DNA of 64,000 nucleotides from Budorcas taxicolor (taxonomy: Eukaryota; Chordata; Mammalia; Artiodactyla; Bovidae), in assembly GCF_023091745.1 (NCBI RefSeq), contig NC_068910.1, forward strand, positions 51,509,272-51,573,271, written 5' to 3'. Shown here piece after piece: positions 53,792 through 64,000 of the stretch. Every line of letters starts with the position of its first letter. Positions within the stretch are counted from its first letter, which is position 1. The position numbers were made by a program, and so were the translations under genes. Below the pieces are notes generated by a model, which saw only the letters and a list, made by a program, of their open reading frames with translations, was not told the origin of the DNA and made no database searches.

Positions 53792-55246
53792 TACTTTACT
53801 AGCATGTGAGATGAGTGCAATTGTGTGGTAGTTCGAGCATTCTTTGACATTGCCTTTCTTTGGGATTGGAATGAAAACTGACCTTTTCTAGTCCTGAGGC
53901 CACAGCTAAGTTTTCCAAATTTGCTGGCATATCGAGTGCAGCACTTTCACAGCATCATCTTTCAGGATTTGAAAGAGATCAACTGGAACTCCATCACCTC
54001 CACTAGCTTTGTTCATAGTGATACTTTCTAAGGCCCACTTGACTTCACATCCCAGGATGTCTGGCTCTAGATGAGTGATCACACCATCGTGATTATCTGG
54101 GTTGTGAAAATCTTTTTTGTACAATTCTTCTGTGTATTCTTGCCACCTCTTCTTAATATCTTCTGCTTCTGTTTGGTCCATACCATTTCTGTCCTTTATC
54201 AAGCCCATCTTTGCATGAAATGTTCTCTTGGTATCTAATTTTCTTGAAGAGATTTCTAGTCTTTCTGATTCTGTTGTTTTCCTCTATTTCTTTGCGTTGA
54301 TCGCTGAAAAAGGCTTTCTTATCTCTTCTTGCTATTCTTTGGAACTATGCACTCAGATGCTTATATCTTTCCTTTTCTCCTTTGCTTTTTGCTTCTCTTC
54401 TTTTCACAGCTATTTGTAAGGCCTCCCCAGACAGCCATTTACTTTTTTGCATTTCTTTTCCATGGGGATGGTCTTGATCCCTGTCTCCTGTACAATGTCA
54501 CGAACCTCATTCCATAGTTCACCAGGCGCTCTATCTATCAGATCTAGGCCCTTAAATCTATTTCTCACTTCCACTGTATAATCATAAGGGATTTGATTTA
54601 GGTCATACCTGAATGGTCTAGTGGTTTTCCCTACTTTCTTCAATTTAAGTCTGAATTTGGTAATAAGGAGCTCATGATCTGAGCCACAGTCAGCTCCTGG
54701 TCTTGTTTTTGTTGACTGTATAGAGCTTCTCCATCTTTGGCTGCAAAGAATATAATCAATCTGATTTCAGTGTTGACCATCTGGTGATGTCCATGTGTAG
54801 AGTCTTCTCTTGTGTTGTTGGAAGAGGGTGTTTGCTATGACCAGCGCATTTTCTTGGCAAAACTCTATTAGTCTTTGCCCTGCTTCATTCTGTATTCCAA
54901 GGCCAAATTTGCCTGTTACTCCAGGTGTTTCTTGACTTCCTACTTTTGCATTCCAGTCCCCTATAATGAAAAGGACATCTTTCTTGGGTGTTAGTTCTAA
55001 ATGGTCTTGTAGGTCTTCATAGAACCGTTCAACTTCAGCTCTTCAGCATTACTGGTTGGGGTATAGAGTTGGATTACTGTGATATTGAATGGTTTGCCTT
55101 GGAAACGAACAGAGATCATTCTGTCATTTTTGAGATTGCATCCAAGTACTGCATTTTAGACTCTTTTGTTGACCATGATGGCTACTCCATTTCTTCTGAG
55201 GGATTCCTGCCCGCAGGAGTAGATATAATGGTCACCTGAGTTAAAT

Positions 55247-55450
55247 TCACCCATTCCAGTCCATTTTAGCTCGCTGATTCCTAGAATGTCGACATTCACT
55301 CTTGCCATCTCGTTTGACCACTTCCAATTTGCTTTGATTCATGGACCTGACATTCCAGATTCCTATGCAATATTGCTCTTTACAGCATAGTACCTTGCTT
55401 CTATCACCAGTCACATCCACAGCTGGGTATTGTTTTTGCTTTGGCTTCAT
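55247..55450 (-). pseudogene. BovB endonuclease N-terminal fragment
   Basis: Has GIWNVRSMNQSKLEVVK (the usual GTWNVRSMNQ with T changed to I), then shifts frame (SECRHSRNQRAKMDWNG where the normal frame gives an ISELKW-type text). It is therefore not a working nicking domain. Confidence 0.82.
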
Positions 55451-55704
55451 CCCTTCATTCTTTCTGGAGTTATTTCTCCACTGGTCTCCAGTAGCATATT
55501 GGACACCTACTGACCTGGGGAGTTTCTATTTCAGTATCCTATCATTTTGCCCTTTCATACCGTTCATGGGGTTCTCAAGGCAAGAATACTGAAGTGGTTT
55601 GCCATTCCCTTCTCCAGTGGACCACATTCTGTCAGACCTCTCCACCATGAGCCGCCCGTCTTGGGTTGGCCCGCGGTCATGGCTTAGTTTCATTGAGTTA
55701 GACA

Positions 55705-56225
55705 AAATAGGAATTCCTTTTCAATGAGTAGCACAAAATACAAGAACATATCTAAATCACATATTACATACAGATGACTGGGTGAAAAAATGAAAAGACC
55801 AGGAGGACCAAAGACTTTTTACTTTTGGTTATTTCAGCAAACTCTAGGATAGTTTCCCACCATATTATAATGCACCTAACTTTATGCTTTATATCCCTTC
55901 AAGATTATCATTTATTTGGGTCTCCTTATCTGTGCTCCCTCTATCTGTCTCAGTAGCTTTCAGTCTTTTGTCTCCTGCTCCCCTCTGGTGACTCCCAGAA
56001 TATCACACTCTACTGGTTTCCTTGCTAGCTCCTTGCTCAACTGGGTTCCAAACACTGTAATGCTTTGGCAATGGGTCCTATGTGTTCTGCTCTGCTGTGT
56101 TAGATTGCAAAAGTGGCATTGATTCTCAGTAGATCTTACCATCAAGAGCTGGAATATATTGGGTTTCAAGCCCAGACCTCAAGAAGCATTGTGTATTTCT
56201 ATCCTCTTATTTGAGATCCCTGCAC
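55705..56225. other. Unassigned intergenic sequence
   Basis: About 520 bp right of the BovB with no family I recognise. A 69-residue minus-strand frame (55960-56169) has no supporting features. Confidence 0.5.
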
Positions 56226-56233
56226 CATCGCCA

Positions 56234-56511
56234 CGGAGAAGGCGATGGCACCCCACTCCAGTAATCTTGCCTGGAAAATCCCATGGACAGAGGAGCCTGG
56301 TAGGCTGTGGTCCATGGGGTCATGAAGAGTTGGACACGACTGAGCAACTTCCCTTTCACTTTTCACTTTCATGCATTGGAGAAGGAAATGGCAACCCACT
56401 CCAGTGTTCTTGCCTGGAGAATCCCAGGGACGGGGAAGCCTGGTGGGCTGCTGTCTTTGGGGTCACACAGAGTCGGACACGACTGAAGTGACTTAGCAGC
56501 AGCACTATCAC
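56234..56511 (+). mobile_element. Bov-A2 SINE with 12-bp imperfect TSD
   Basis: Two full Bov-A units. GCACCATCGCCA (56222-56233) and GCACTATCACCA (56512-56523) differ at two C/T or G/A sites. The tail has a short GCAGCAGC run. Confidence 0.96.
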
Positions 56512-56798
56512 CAAATGAACAAGCCCAGGGTGGCCTGGAGGGTGAGAAGGATGGAGCAGAGATGAGCCACCAGTCCTGAACTGATCTAGCAGCTGACTGT
56601 GGAAGCATGGGTGCCACCCGGCTGAGATTGGATGAGCCTGAGTCAGATAAGAACAGCTTAGCTGATCCTGGCAAAAACCACTAGCTCCTGAATTGTGAGT
56701 TCAATAACTGCTAGCCGTTTTAGCTGACTTGGGGTGACTCAGTAAACAGCAATAGCTAACACATATAGCTTTATTTCCCTCTACTACCACCTGTCACA

Positions 56799-57020
56799 TT
56801 GGGCTTCCCTAGTGGGTCACTGGGTAAAGAATTCAGCTGCAATGCAGTAGACGCAAGAGATGTGCCTTCGATCCCTGGCTTGGAAGATCTCCCTGGAGGA
56901 GGTCATGGCAACCCACACCAGTATTCTTGCGCAGAGAATCCCATGGGCAGTGGTGCTTGGCAGGTCCATGGGGTTGCAGAGAGTCTGACATGACTGAGAA
57001 ACTGAGTACTCATGCATCAT
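56799..57020 (+). mobile_element. Bov-tA SINE with 8-bp TSD
   Basis: CTGTCACA at 56791-56798 and 57021-57028. Diverged head (GGGCTTCCCTAGTGGGTCAC; B box CCTTCGATCCC). Confidence 0.94.
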
Positions 57021-57109
57021 CTGTCACAGGCTGTTATTTTTTGTTTGTTTGTGGTTTACTTATGATTTGGTTGTTTCCCTGCAAATGTAGGAGAGTTACC
57101 TGATTTGCT

Positions 57110-57205
57110 TTGTTTTCTGATGCATCTGAAACACTTACTGACTCAACTGGCACATGCATGGGGCTCAGTGAATGGCTGTTAAATAAATGAACACAAGACT
57201 AGATG
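57110..57205 (+). mobile_element. Possible L2/MIR 3' end
   Basis: GGGGCTCAGTGAATGGCTGT followed by TAAATAAATGAAC resembles the L2/MIR terminal phrase. Weak. Confidence 0.35.
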
Positions 57206-57534
57206 AGTAAATATTAATATATAGATGTTCCAAAAGCACCTAGTTAAAAATGAATATTCCTGCCAGTTACAGCAGGGATAAATTTTAAGCTCTCTAGAAT
57301 TCCTCAGTAACCTCTATGCATATTGTTAACGTATATTTCCTATTTTTGTTTTCAATTATTTTTCCATCATTGCTACTTACCTATTTTTCCATGTTGCTAA
57401 CATTCTTAAATGATAGATATTTATCATATTTAAATATCTTTGATAAAGTCTTCTTCACTTAAAAGAAATTCAGTCACAATGATGTATCCACTTTTAAATA
57501 TTTCTAATTCCTTTATTCCATTAAAAATACAATA

Positions 57535-57979
57535 TAGTAAGTCCTCTACATACGAACTGTCAAGTTTTGAATTTTCAAAGGTGTGAATATGTGTTCCATT
57601 AATGTCAGACATGAATGAAGTTGCAGCTTGCCCTCCATCTCCTATTGCTGATGATTCTTCAGCTACCATCTTCCACCTCCGCTCCTTCCTCCAGTCAGTA
57701 AATTTTCTTGCCCATTCACTTGATGCCAACCCCTGTATACTAGCTGTTATACTGTACTTTTTGAGGTAATGTACTGTAACATTTAACATGTTTTATTTTA
57801 TTATTATTTTCTAGGTATCATTTGTGTGAAAGTTATTACAAACCTATTACAGTACAATACTATGGTATAGTTTGTTATGTTAGTTAGGTACCTAGGCTCA
57901 CTTTGTTGGACTTATGAACAAATTGGACTTCAGAATGTGCTCTTAGAATGGAATCCATTCATATGTAGGGGACTTACTG
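57535..57979. mobile_element. Tigger-like (TcMar) non-autonomous transposon
   Basis: The termini AGTAAGTCCTCTACATACGA (from 57536) and its inverted counterpart TATGTAGGGGACTTACTG (57962-57979) are typical of pogo/Tigger elements. A TA flanks each end (57533-57534 and 57980-57981). The 445-bp interior has no transposase motif; a 119-residue minus-strand frame crosses the left end and is chance. Confidence 0.78.
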
Positions 57980-57981
57980 TA

Positions 57982-58665
57982 ATCATAAGATGGTATTAGG
58001 ACATGAATAAAAATCAAAATCTCAGCTAACTATTCTCATTTAGAGAAAATATATTCAACACCAATATCTGACATGGCCTCTGAGCCTTGTAAGTTGCTAG
58101 AGTTGGTCTGTAATTGGTTCTGACCTTCCTGGTGGCCTTACATATCCCTTTCTTCCTATAAAGAAGGTGAACTGGGGGAGATGTTCCCATGGTGACAAAA
58201 TCCTTGCAAGCTTAGTCCCACATTTCATGTATCTCATGCCCACAATCTGAGAGAGAAGTGATGCCATCTTGCCTACTACCTGGCAGTAAATTCACTTCCC
58301 ACTCCTGTGTGGCAGGTGGCTCCCAAACAGTAGGCTGGCAGAGCTGGGCTTCCTTTCATGCTGTCAAGGAGCAGCAGCCTCCTGCTGGTTGATGGCCACA
58401 GCCTCCCCATCATACTGAGAGTCCCTCCTACTTTTAATTCCCCTAGCCACAGATCTTTCAGGGATTTGCTCCTGTTGTGAGTGAGGCTGTTGCAGTTGGT
58501 CTGCTCATCCCAGGGAAATGGAGCTCCATCTGTGTGAGGCATCTGCCTGCATTCTGCCATCTGACTTGCCTTAGACCAAATGCCCAGACTTCCCTTAGGG
58601 AAAGCAGGAAAGAAGCCCATAGCTCACCTCAGTCTTCAACGGCACCTGAGTCCACATTTGTCTTT
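57982..58665. other. Unassigned intergenic sequence
   Basis: About 680 bp, moderately GC-rich between 58260 and 58620. There a 114-residue minus-strand frame exists without recognisable motif. No repeat is named. Confidence 0.45.
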
Positions 58666-58667
58666 CA

Positions 58668-58803
58668 ATTCAGTGCTTCTGAAACTTCAATGTGCCTACA
58701 AATAATGTGGGATACTTGTCCAAATGCAGATTCTAATCCATAAATTCAGAGGCTGGCCTGAGATCCTTCCTTTGAAATAAGCTTCTGGGTGATGCTGATG
58801 CTG
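58668..58803 (+). mobile_element. MER5-like hAT element fragment
   Basis: GCTTCTGAAACTTCAATGTG, CAAATGCAGATTCTAATCCA and CTTCTGGGTGATGCTGATGC follow the MER5-type (hAT-Charlie) order. Confidence 0.6.
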
Positions 58804-59079
58804 CCGGTCTAAGGATAAGGGTCCTTTTGAGTAGCAAGGCTTTAATCAGCACATTAGGCTAGTTTGTCTCCTATCTCTGGGCTCCCATGACACCTGAACT
58901 GAAATTTCATCAGAGTAATTGGTAGTGTTTTCCTGGAATTCCAACTAGCTATACACCTATCACTTGAAACGGGCTAACTCATTGCCTTAAGCATCAGTAC
59001 CTCAAGTACTAAAAAAATATAAACTAGGCTAAACTGATGAAGAGGAACAGAAACAAAATGCAACATAGTGTACTTAAAA

Positions 59080-59835
59080 ACTAGCAAATAGACTTATCAA
59101 CACATAATGACTATCATTAAAAATTCTACAAATTACAAGGGCTGGAAAAGATGTACAGAAAAGAAAACCCTTCCTACCCTGTTGGTGGGAATATAAGTTG
59201 GTGCAGCCATTATGGAAAATGGTATGAAAGTTCAGAAAATTAAAAATACAGTTACCATTACAAGCCAGCAATCCCACTTTGGGGCATATAACCAGACAGA
59301 ACTCTAATTCAAAAAGATACATGCACCCTTATGTTCATAGCAGCACTATTCACAATAGCCAAGACATGGAATACTACTACTCAGTCACTAAAAAACAATG
59401 AAATGATGCCATTTGCAGCAACAAGGCTACAACAGAGATGATCATAGTAAGTGAAGTAATTCAGAAAGATAAAGGCAAATATTAATACCATATGATATTA
59501 CTCTGTGGGGAATCTAATATATGACACAAATGCACCTATCTGTGAAACAGAAACAGAATCACAGACATAAGGGACTGGTGCTTGCCAAGGGGGAGAGGGT
59601 TGAGGGCGAGACAGAGTGGGAGGTTGGGGTTAGTAGATGCAAACTATTATGTACATAATAGATAAACAACAAGGTCTTACTGTATAGTATAGAGAACACT
59701 ATTCAGTATCCTACAATAAACCCATAATGGAAAATAATATTTAAAAAGAATTCATATGTATAACTGAATCACTTTGCTGCATAGAAAAAAAAACTGAGAC
59801 AACATTACAAGTAAATCATACATCAATTAAAGAAA
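59080..59835 (+). mobile_element. L1 3' end (ORF2 tail plus 3' UTR)
   Basis: Forward L1 from the ORF2 C-terminus (TTGGTGGGAATATAAGTTGG, CAAGCCAGCAATCCCACTTT) through AATGATGCCATTTGCAGCAA and TTGCCAAGGGGGAGAGGG to AACTGAATCACTTTGCTGCA and an A-rich end. The coding part is diverged and has stops. Confidence 0.9.
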
Positions 59836-59999
59836 AATAGATTGGCTAACAGATCAACCCTTATCTCTTTTATTTTATTTCTGATTTAGTATTTTGTGCT
59901 TGTCAGAGCTTCCAGTAAGGGAATTAAGTGAAAGAGAGAGAATTAATTCCATTACATCCAATTCATTTCAACTTAAAAAACAATTATTTAACCAGGAGC

Positions 60000-60100
60000 A
60001 TTGGAGATACCAAGAAAAACAGGCACAACCTATTTCAAGAGCTTTCTAACATCACTAGGTGAACAGTACAGTATGCTAAGTGCTATAGGCACTACGGGAA
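60000..60100. mobile_element. Possible L2 fragment
   Basis: TTGGAGATACCAAGAAAAAC and AGTATGCTAAGTGCTATAGG resemble an L2 3' region. Weak. Confidence 0.4.
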
Positions 60101-60114
60101 AGAATTTTAGGCTC

Positions 60115-60296
60115 TTGCTACTCCAAACGTAGTTCCTGTACCAGCAGTATCAATATCACTGGGGGACTTGTAAGGAATAGCAATTCTTGGACCCCACCCC
60201 AGAACTACACAATCACAGTCTAACGGTAGACCAGGAATCTGTTTTAACGAGTCATCTAGGTAACTGTGATGTACAGTAAAGTTTGAGGATCACTGG
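60115..60296 (+). mobile_element. MER5-type hAT element
   Basis: Ordered phrases GTTCCTGTACCAGCAGTATC, TTGGACCCCACCCCAGAACT, GGAATCTGTTTTAACGAGTC and AAAGTTTGAGGATCACTGGG match MER5A-type text almost end to end. Confidence 0.78.
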
Positions 60297-60412
60297 GATA
60301 AAATATGTTACTATTATTTATAATCAAAGAAATGTAAGTCATAGAGTTTTACAGCAATGCTAGTTGACACAAATATGAGTCATACACAGAACTTCATTTT
60401 TTGTAACCTATT

Positions 60413-60667
60413 GTTGCGTTTCAGTTGCTCAGTCAGGTCTGACTCTTTGTGGCCCCATGGACTGCAGCATACCAGGTTTCTCTGTCCTTCACCATCTCCC
60501 GGAGCTTGCTCAAACTCATGTCCATTGCGTCGGTGATGCCCTCCAACCATCTTGTACTCTGTCATCCACTTGTCCTCCAGCCTTCAATCTTTCACAGCAT
60601 CAGGGTCTTTTCTAAAGAGTCAGTGCTTCATATCAGATGGCCAAAGTATTGGAACTTCTGCTTCAGT
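60413..60667 (-). mobile_element. BovB LINE 3' fragment
   Basis: Reverse BovB tail region (plus GTTTCAGTTGCTCAGTCAGG) through the C-terminal basic region. It ends at about CTGCTTCAG, directly next to reverse L1. Confidence 0.9.
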
Positions 60668-60998
60668 TCATTTATTATTTATTTTTTAAATTGAATTATA
60701 GTTGATTTACAATGTTGTCTTACTTTTAGGTGTATAGCACTGTGATTCAATTTCATATATGTATATGTGTATATATATAAATAATTTATATGTAACATAC
60801 ATATATACACACATAAATATATGTGCATATATATTACATATATATGCATATGTTCTTTTTCAGACTCATTTCCCTTATAGGTTATTACAAGATATTGAAT
60901 ATAGTTCCCTGTGCTATAGAGTAGGTCCTTATTGTTTATCTATTTTATGTATACCAGTATATATCTGTTAATGTCAAAGTCCTGATTTATCCCTCCTC
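60668..60998 (-). mobile_element. L1 3' UTR with TA-rich expansion
   Basis: Plus-strand TTGAATTATAGTTGATTTAC, TCCCTGTGCTATAGAGTAGG and CCTGATTTATCCCTCCTCC are reverse L1. A TATATG-rich expansion fills about 60755-60850. Confidence 0.82.
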
Positions 60999-60999
60999 C

Positions 61000-61458
61000 T
61001 GTTATTGAGTCCAAGCTCCCTCTGCTTACTGCACGAGAGGCCAGTGAAACTGAGAGATAAAGTGTTGAGGCCAGGAATATGACTTTACGCGGAAATCCAG
61101 CCAACAGAGAAGATGGAAGACTAATGTCTCAAAGTAACCATCTTGTCCGGGTTTGGATGCCAGGTTATTTTATAGAGTCAGAGAGAGAAACAGTGAAGAA
61201 CTAAAGTCAAAAGGCAGAACAGAGAGGAATAGGGAGTGAGGAAGTAAAGTAAAAAGGGTCTTGAATCTTGCAAAACATCTCCTCCAGAAGGGTCAACCTT
61301 TGGAAGGGGTGTGTTAATCTCTTCTTTTAGTTGTAACTGTTCATAGGTGAGCATGGTCAGATTACCTTTCTATGAGCTGAACAAAGGCTCTTTAGTTTAC
61401 ATTTAGGCAGAGGGGCAGGATCCACTGAGGCAGGTTATTATATATGATTACAATAACA
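61000..61458 (-). mobile_element. Endogenous-retrovirus LTR with perfect 8-bp terminal repeats
   Basis: The 459-bp unit is bounded by TGTTATTG (61000-61007, allowing the first base at 61000) and CAATAACA (61451-61458), exact inverted repeats ending TG/CA. Read in reverse it has a TATA box (CTCTATAAAATAACC, plus about 61166-61180) and then a GTAAAGTCATATTCC region where a poly(A) signal is expected. No internal proviral sequence is recognised. Flanks CTCC and ATTG do not match. Confidence 0.68.
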
Positions 61459-61502
61459 ATTGTATATTGTGTATTATATTTTCTCACCCTGGTTACTTAA
61501 TT

Positions 61503-62402
61503 GTATATTGTCACCCTGCTTATTTAACTTATATGCAGAGTACATTCATGCAAAATGCTGGGCTGGATGAAGCACAGCCAGAACCAAGATTGTCAGGAGA
61601 AATATCAATAACCTTAAATATGCAGATGACACCACCATTATAGCAGAAAGTGAAGAACTAAAGAGCTTCTTGATGAAGGTGAAAGAGGAGAGTGAAAAAG
61701 TTGGCTTAAAACTCAACATTCAAAAAACTAAGATCATGGCATCCAGTACCATCACTTCATGGCAAATAGATGGGGAAACAATGGAAACAGTGAGTTTTTC
61801 TGGCGGGGTTCCAAAATCACTGCAGGTGGTGACTGCAGCCATGAAATTAAAAATTGCTTGCTCCTTGGAAGAAAAGTTATGACCAATCTAGACAGCATAT
61901 TAAAAAGCAGAGACATTACTTTGCCGACAAAGGTCCTTCTAGTCAAAGCTATGGTTTTTCCAGTAGTCATGTATGGATGTGAGAGTTGGACCATAAAGAA
62001 AGCTGAGTGCAGAAGAATTGATGCTTTTGCACTGTGGTGTTGGAGAAGACTCTTGAGAGTCCCTTGGATAGCAAGGCGATCCAACCAGTCTATCCTAAAG
62101 GAAATCAGTCCTGAATATTCATTGGAAGGACTGATGCTGAAGCTGAAACTCCAATACTTTGGCCACCTGATATGAAGAAACTGACTCACTGGCAAAGATC
62201 CTGATGCTGGGAAAGATCAAAGGCTGGAGGAGAAGGGGACAATAGAGGTTGAGATGGTGGGATGGCATCACCAACTTGATGGACATGAGTTTGAGCAAGC
62301 TCCGGGATTTGGTGATGGACAGGGAAGCCTGGAGCGCTGTAGTCCATGGGGTTGCAGAGAGTCGGACATGACTGAGCAACTAAATTGAGCTGAACGGAAC
62401 TG
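61503..62402 (+). mobile_element. BovB LINE, 5'-truncated
   Basis: A 0.9-kb copy starts inside RT at TATTGTCACCCTGCTTATTT and ends in a degenerate GAGCTGAACGGAACTGA tail directly against a MER5-like element. It has deletions and frameshifts. Confidence 0.94.
61759..62175 (+). pseudogene. BovB RT thumb fragment (138 aa)
   Basis: Contains SKITAGGDCSHEIKNCLLLG, KSRDITLPTKVLLVKAMVFP and VVMYGCESWTIKKAE, the part C-terminal to YADD. The YADD box (codons near 61618-61629) lies in a different frame, so the enzyme is split. Confidence 0.82.
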
Positions 62403-62404
62403 AT

Positions 62405-62515
62405 TTCCACTGTAGTCCCTGGACCAGCAGCACTGGAATCACCTAGCAATTGAATCGGACTCTGCATCTTAACAAAATCTCCCAGGTAATCTGTATGTAC
62501 TGTGCAACTTCATAA
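62405..62515 (+). mobile_element. MER5-type hAT fragment
   Basis: GTAGTCCCTGGACCAGCAGC, ACTGGAATCACCTAGCAATT and TCTGCATCTTAACAAAATCT are MER5-type. The left part is presumably interrupted or truncated by the BovB. Confidence 0.72.
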
Positions 62516-62519
62516 ATAT

Positions 62520-63138
62520 TGTCTTTGAACGTGCTGAAGTCCTTGTTAGGAAAGCATCACTCATCTTCCTGCATGGCAGACCTTCTGCTGAACCCTTCTA
62601 GTCTAAGCTCTGGGAGTATGTTGGCATTGAGGAGGTGGTGATATTGAAGAGGGAAAGGCTGCATTCCAGCAGGTATTGCATGATCACAGGTACAGCCTGA
62701 GGAATCCCTAGAAATCCCCGAACATCCAAATTCACACATGCAAAACTCTGTAACCTGCCTCAGCTGATTCTCACCATTTGCTCAAGAGTAAAGGGAAATG
62801 GAACCACTGTATTGAGTATGAACTGTTTTTGAACAGAAAAACTCATCGCATAGTTCATGGGAAGAAATGATATGGGTGATCTTGGAGAGGAAAGAATACG
62901 GCTGAGTTTTGGAAAACTCAATGAGAAAAGAAATCAGTTATGCAGCTGCCTACAGGAAAAACAAATCTCATGATGAACATGAATTTATTAATCAAAATAA
63001 GTGAAAGAAGCTATCTCAGCCCCTGCATTTTTGGAGGAAGGAAAAAAGAAAGTGGTACTGCCAGACACCAGAGATGATGACCTAAAAGGGACAATGAGAA
63101 CCTGCAGGCAATTTTCTCCTTTAGTGTAGTAAGTGTTA
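62520..63138. other. Unassigned intergenic sequence
   Basis: About 620 bp with no gene or repeat I can name. Confidence 0.5.
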
Positions 63139-63258
63139 CTAGCTCAGTCCTGTCCAACTCTTTGCACCCTGTGGACTGTAGCCTACCAGGCTCCTCTGTC
63201 CATGGAATTCTTCATGCAAGAATACTGGAGTGGGTTGCCATTCCCTTCTCCAAATTTC
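63139..63258 (-). mobile_element. Bov-tA/Bov-A SINE, truncated
   Basis: Plus GTTACTAGCTCAGTCCTGTC through TACTGGAGTGGGTTGCCATT is a single reverse Bov-A unit. The tRNA-like head is missing or decayed after 63258. Confidence 0.88.
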
Positions 63259-63259
63259 T

Positions 63260-64000
63260 TCTTTATCCTGACCCAAACTCATGGTATACAGCACTGCTCT
63301 CTGTATTTAGGAGGCCTTTGCTAAAAGACTCAGTCAAAGTCTCAGTGTCTGGAGTATAATTCTAAGACGAGTTAGCATCTCAGAATGGTCCTGTTATTGG
63401 TACCAAATGAGGCAGTGAAGGCAGAAGCAGTTATTCTTGAGGGATGGGGCACAAAAACAAGGTGTTTTAGGATTTATTCATAAAAGCACATCTCAGCTCT
63501 TCTTTTTATGCCCAAACAATGTTCACTGGGAAATGCTAGCAGAATGTTTGGGAATCGTGCTTCTCGGAATCTGGATGAACATAAACGTACCACCTCAGGG
63601 CTGAGCATACAGACATGAGTTCAGCTTCAGCTGCGTCTCTGTGAACACCTCAGTTCAGAACAGACACATTTCGGGGAATTAGTAAACGCAAGGGTTTGCT
63701 TTTTACTGTGTGTTCAAACTATGGGTAGCAAAACCCTTTTAAAACCCCTGGAGCCTGGTTTTAAAGTTGCCCCGGGCATATATTTAAAAAGTTTTGCTGT
63801 TGTTCTAGGCAATGCCTTTTTAGGAAACAAGCGATTCTTGCTATTACTGACTCACATTCCCAAAGCTCCAGCTCTCTTTATGCAGCAGAAGTCAAATTGA
63901 GTTATTTCTCATTTTTTCTCCCTTAAAGGATCCAAATTTCTATACAACTAAACTGTACAGAACAACATCCTCTATACATGCTGGTTACACTAGGAAAAAA
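63260..64000. other. Unique DNA at window end
   Basis: About 740 bp without repeats. The part at 63640-63960 has a compact, non-decayed composition (TTTAAAACCCCTGGAGCC, GCCCCGGGCATATATTTAAA) and might be conserved non-coding DNA. No frame is convincing. Confidence 0.4.

Larger units (their letters stand above)
52538..55704 (-). mobile_element. BovB LINE, near full length
   Basis: About 3.17 kb in reverse, from tail (plus TCAGTTCAGTTCAGTTCAG) through RT, linker and endonuclease to the leader near GAGTTAGACAA. It is the best preserved BovB here. It abuts the 5' end of the L1 at 52537 and the right flank is unrelated. Several frame breaks in the endonuclease-linker half indicate inactivity. Confidence 0.95.

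Noticed and set aside
57430..57789. 119-residue frame as a transposase or domesticated gene
   Set aside because: It crosses the left end of the Tigger-like element into flanking DNA and has no DDE or DNA-binding motifs that I can see.
58276..58620. 114-residue minus-strand frame as a gene
   Set aside because: No motif, no splice sites of the right phase and no codon pattern; a frame of this length is expected by chance in GC-richer DNA.

Overview
This window is mammalian, non-coding, repeat-rich DNA from a ruminant, most likely a bovid (cattle, sheep, goat or a relative). The evidence is the repeat content. There are many BovB (RTE-clade) LINE copies, Bov-tA SINEs (a tRNA-Glu-like head joined to a Bov-A unit), Bov-A2 dimers, older cetartiodactyl tRNA-derived CHR SINEs, and artiodactyl L1. 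Beneath them lie pan-mammalian relics: MIR, L2, MLT1-type LTRs, MER5-type and Tigger elements, and a mariner MITE. I find no supportable host protein-coding gene, no functional RNA gene, and no prokaryotic feature. Nearly all long open frames belong to BovB or L1, on the sense strand or its antisense. Recurrent shorter ones are readings of Bov-tA and Bov-A2 SINEs.

Layout. 1-14 kb is mostly old single-copy DNA with scattered SINEs, BovB 3' fragments, MLT1-type LTRs and a mariner hairpin. 14.4-22.8 kb has three BovB copies with long reverse-transcriptase (RT) frames, a retroviral-type LTR with repeated U3 units, and an L1 3' UTR broken by younger insertions. 22.8-35.3 kb is quieter and holds an MLT1 LTR, an L1 3' end split by a Bov-A2 carrying a CTG microsatellite, an apparent solo LTR, and an unexplained tandem duplication of about 176 bp. 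35.3-37.2 kb has a 1.6-kb BovB interrupted by a small SINE piece, then a Bov-A2. 37.2-42.5 kb is mainly unique sequence with isolated SINEs and a perfect AT hairpin.

42.6-55.7 kb is a large nest. A minus-strand L1 (3' UTR, ORF2, a deletion-fused ORF1/ORF2 segment, 5' region) is split by a short plus-strand BovB and by a 4.85-kb block holding two minus-strand BovB copies. A near-complete minus-strand BovB abuts its 5' side. 55.7-64 kb returns to mixed DNA with Bov-A2 and Bov-tA SINEs, a Tigger element with both ends, an L1 3' end, an LTR with perfect terminal inverted repeats, two MER5-like elements and one more BovB.

The retrotransposon frames do not form a working host pathway. BovB and L1 each encode an endonuclease plus reverse transcriptase that primes at nicked target DNA, and SINEs of the Bov series are thought to borrow such machinery. 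All copies here are truncated or damaged. Family names come from pattern recognition without a repeat library, so boundaries are good to roughly 5-30 bp unless a target-site duplication (TSD) is given.
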